DNA of 64,000 bases from Oceanospirillaceae bacterium (GTDB lineage: Bacteria > Pseudomonadota > Gammaproteobacteria > Pseudomonadales > Balneatricaceae): positions 602,043-666,042 of the forward strand of contig JABSQZ010000001.1 in the NCBI GenBank assembly GCA_013215505.1. The letters are read 5' to 3'. Position 1 is the first letter of the stretch. Each line of letters begins with the position of its first letter. The notes below the pieces were generated by a model, which saw only the letters and a list, made by a program, of their open reading frames with translations, had not been told where the DNA came from and made no database searches. Shown here piece by piece: positions 63,974-64,000 of this stretch. Made by a program: the position numbers and the translations under genes.

Positions 63974-64000
63974 CAATAAGTCACCTGGATTAGAGAATAT

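Noticed and set aside
1-64000. Mobile element, prophage or defence island
   Set aside because: I found no transposase, integrase, restriction-modification, toxin-antitoxin or cas gene. RecBCD and the AlbA_2 protein alone do not make a defence island.

Overview
The window looks like chromosomal DNA of a free-living, probably marine, respiring gammaproteobacterium, perhaps near the Cellvibrionales/Spongiibacteraceae. This rests on the gene families, gene order and a moderate G+C judged by eye; no taxonomic search was possible. Supporting features are an sdhCDA...|gltA divergent pair, Mqo, RecBCD without ptrA, a class 2 PyrD close to RMF and RlmKL, and a Pseudomonas-type arginine succinyltransferase (AST/Aru) operon with two succinyltransferase subunits and an AraC-type ArgR regulator. 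I see no transposase, integrase, prophage or CRISPR array, so this is mostly housekeeping DNA.

Layout. Positions 1-3.4 kb: succinate dehydrogenase genes (minus; sdhA runs off the left edge) divergent from citrate synthase. 3.5-12 kb: a molybdopterin oxidoreductase, CheR, GltX, tRNA-Ala(GGC), a Bcr/CflA-type exporter, MlaA and a porin. 12-21 kb: HrpA helicase, a YafJ-type amidotransferase, overlapping bactofilin and M23 peptidase genes, and PpnN nucleosidase. 21.6-26.2 kb: Mqo, YidD, a MscS-type channel, thiopurine methyltransferase, and a gene-poor stretch ending in a small membrane protein gene. 26-35 kb: recC-recB-recD, translationally coupled. 35-37 kb: a 63-residue protein gene whose start region is amplified as an 83-bp tandem repeat, downstream of an MFS transporter. 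37-45 kb: a double-receiver response regulator, RlmKL, RMF, PyrD, an MFS protein and an ABC exporter. 45-54 kb: ArgR and the arginine catabolic operon aruC-(M20 hydrolase)-aruF-aruG-astD-astB. 54-64 kb: a HAD phosphatase, an AlbA_2 (Schlafen-type) protein, PepN, DUF2797 and YeaC proteins, GlpG rhomboid protease, a metallophosphatase and NAD kinase.

How the genes fit together. SdhCDA, GltA and Mqo are TCA-cycle enzymes, two of them feeding electrons to quinone. The Aru enzymes convert arginine to succinylglutamate, which leads into the same cycle. No AstE is present in the operon; an M20 hydrolase sits among these genes and may supply the last step. MlaA, porin, bactofilin, M23 peptidase and GlpG serve the envelope.

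The most unusual signals are non-coding. (1) Four period-7 tandem arrays with related units each start at, or within 14 bp of, the stop codon of a minus-strand gene, and all are in the same orientation relative to that gene. (2) The 83-bp repeat (four full copies and one partial, in an A-B-A-B-A' pattern) copies a ribosome binding site, a GTG start and 12 codons. This creates a chain of four 28-codon mini-ORFs, each ending in a TGA that overlaps the next GTG. These two, and the M20 gene in the AST operon, are the best candidates for something undescribed.
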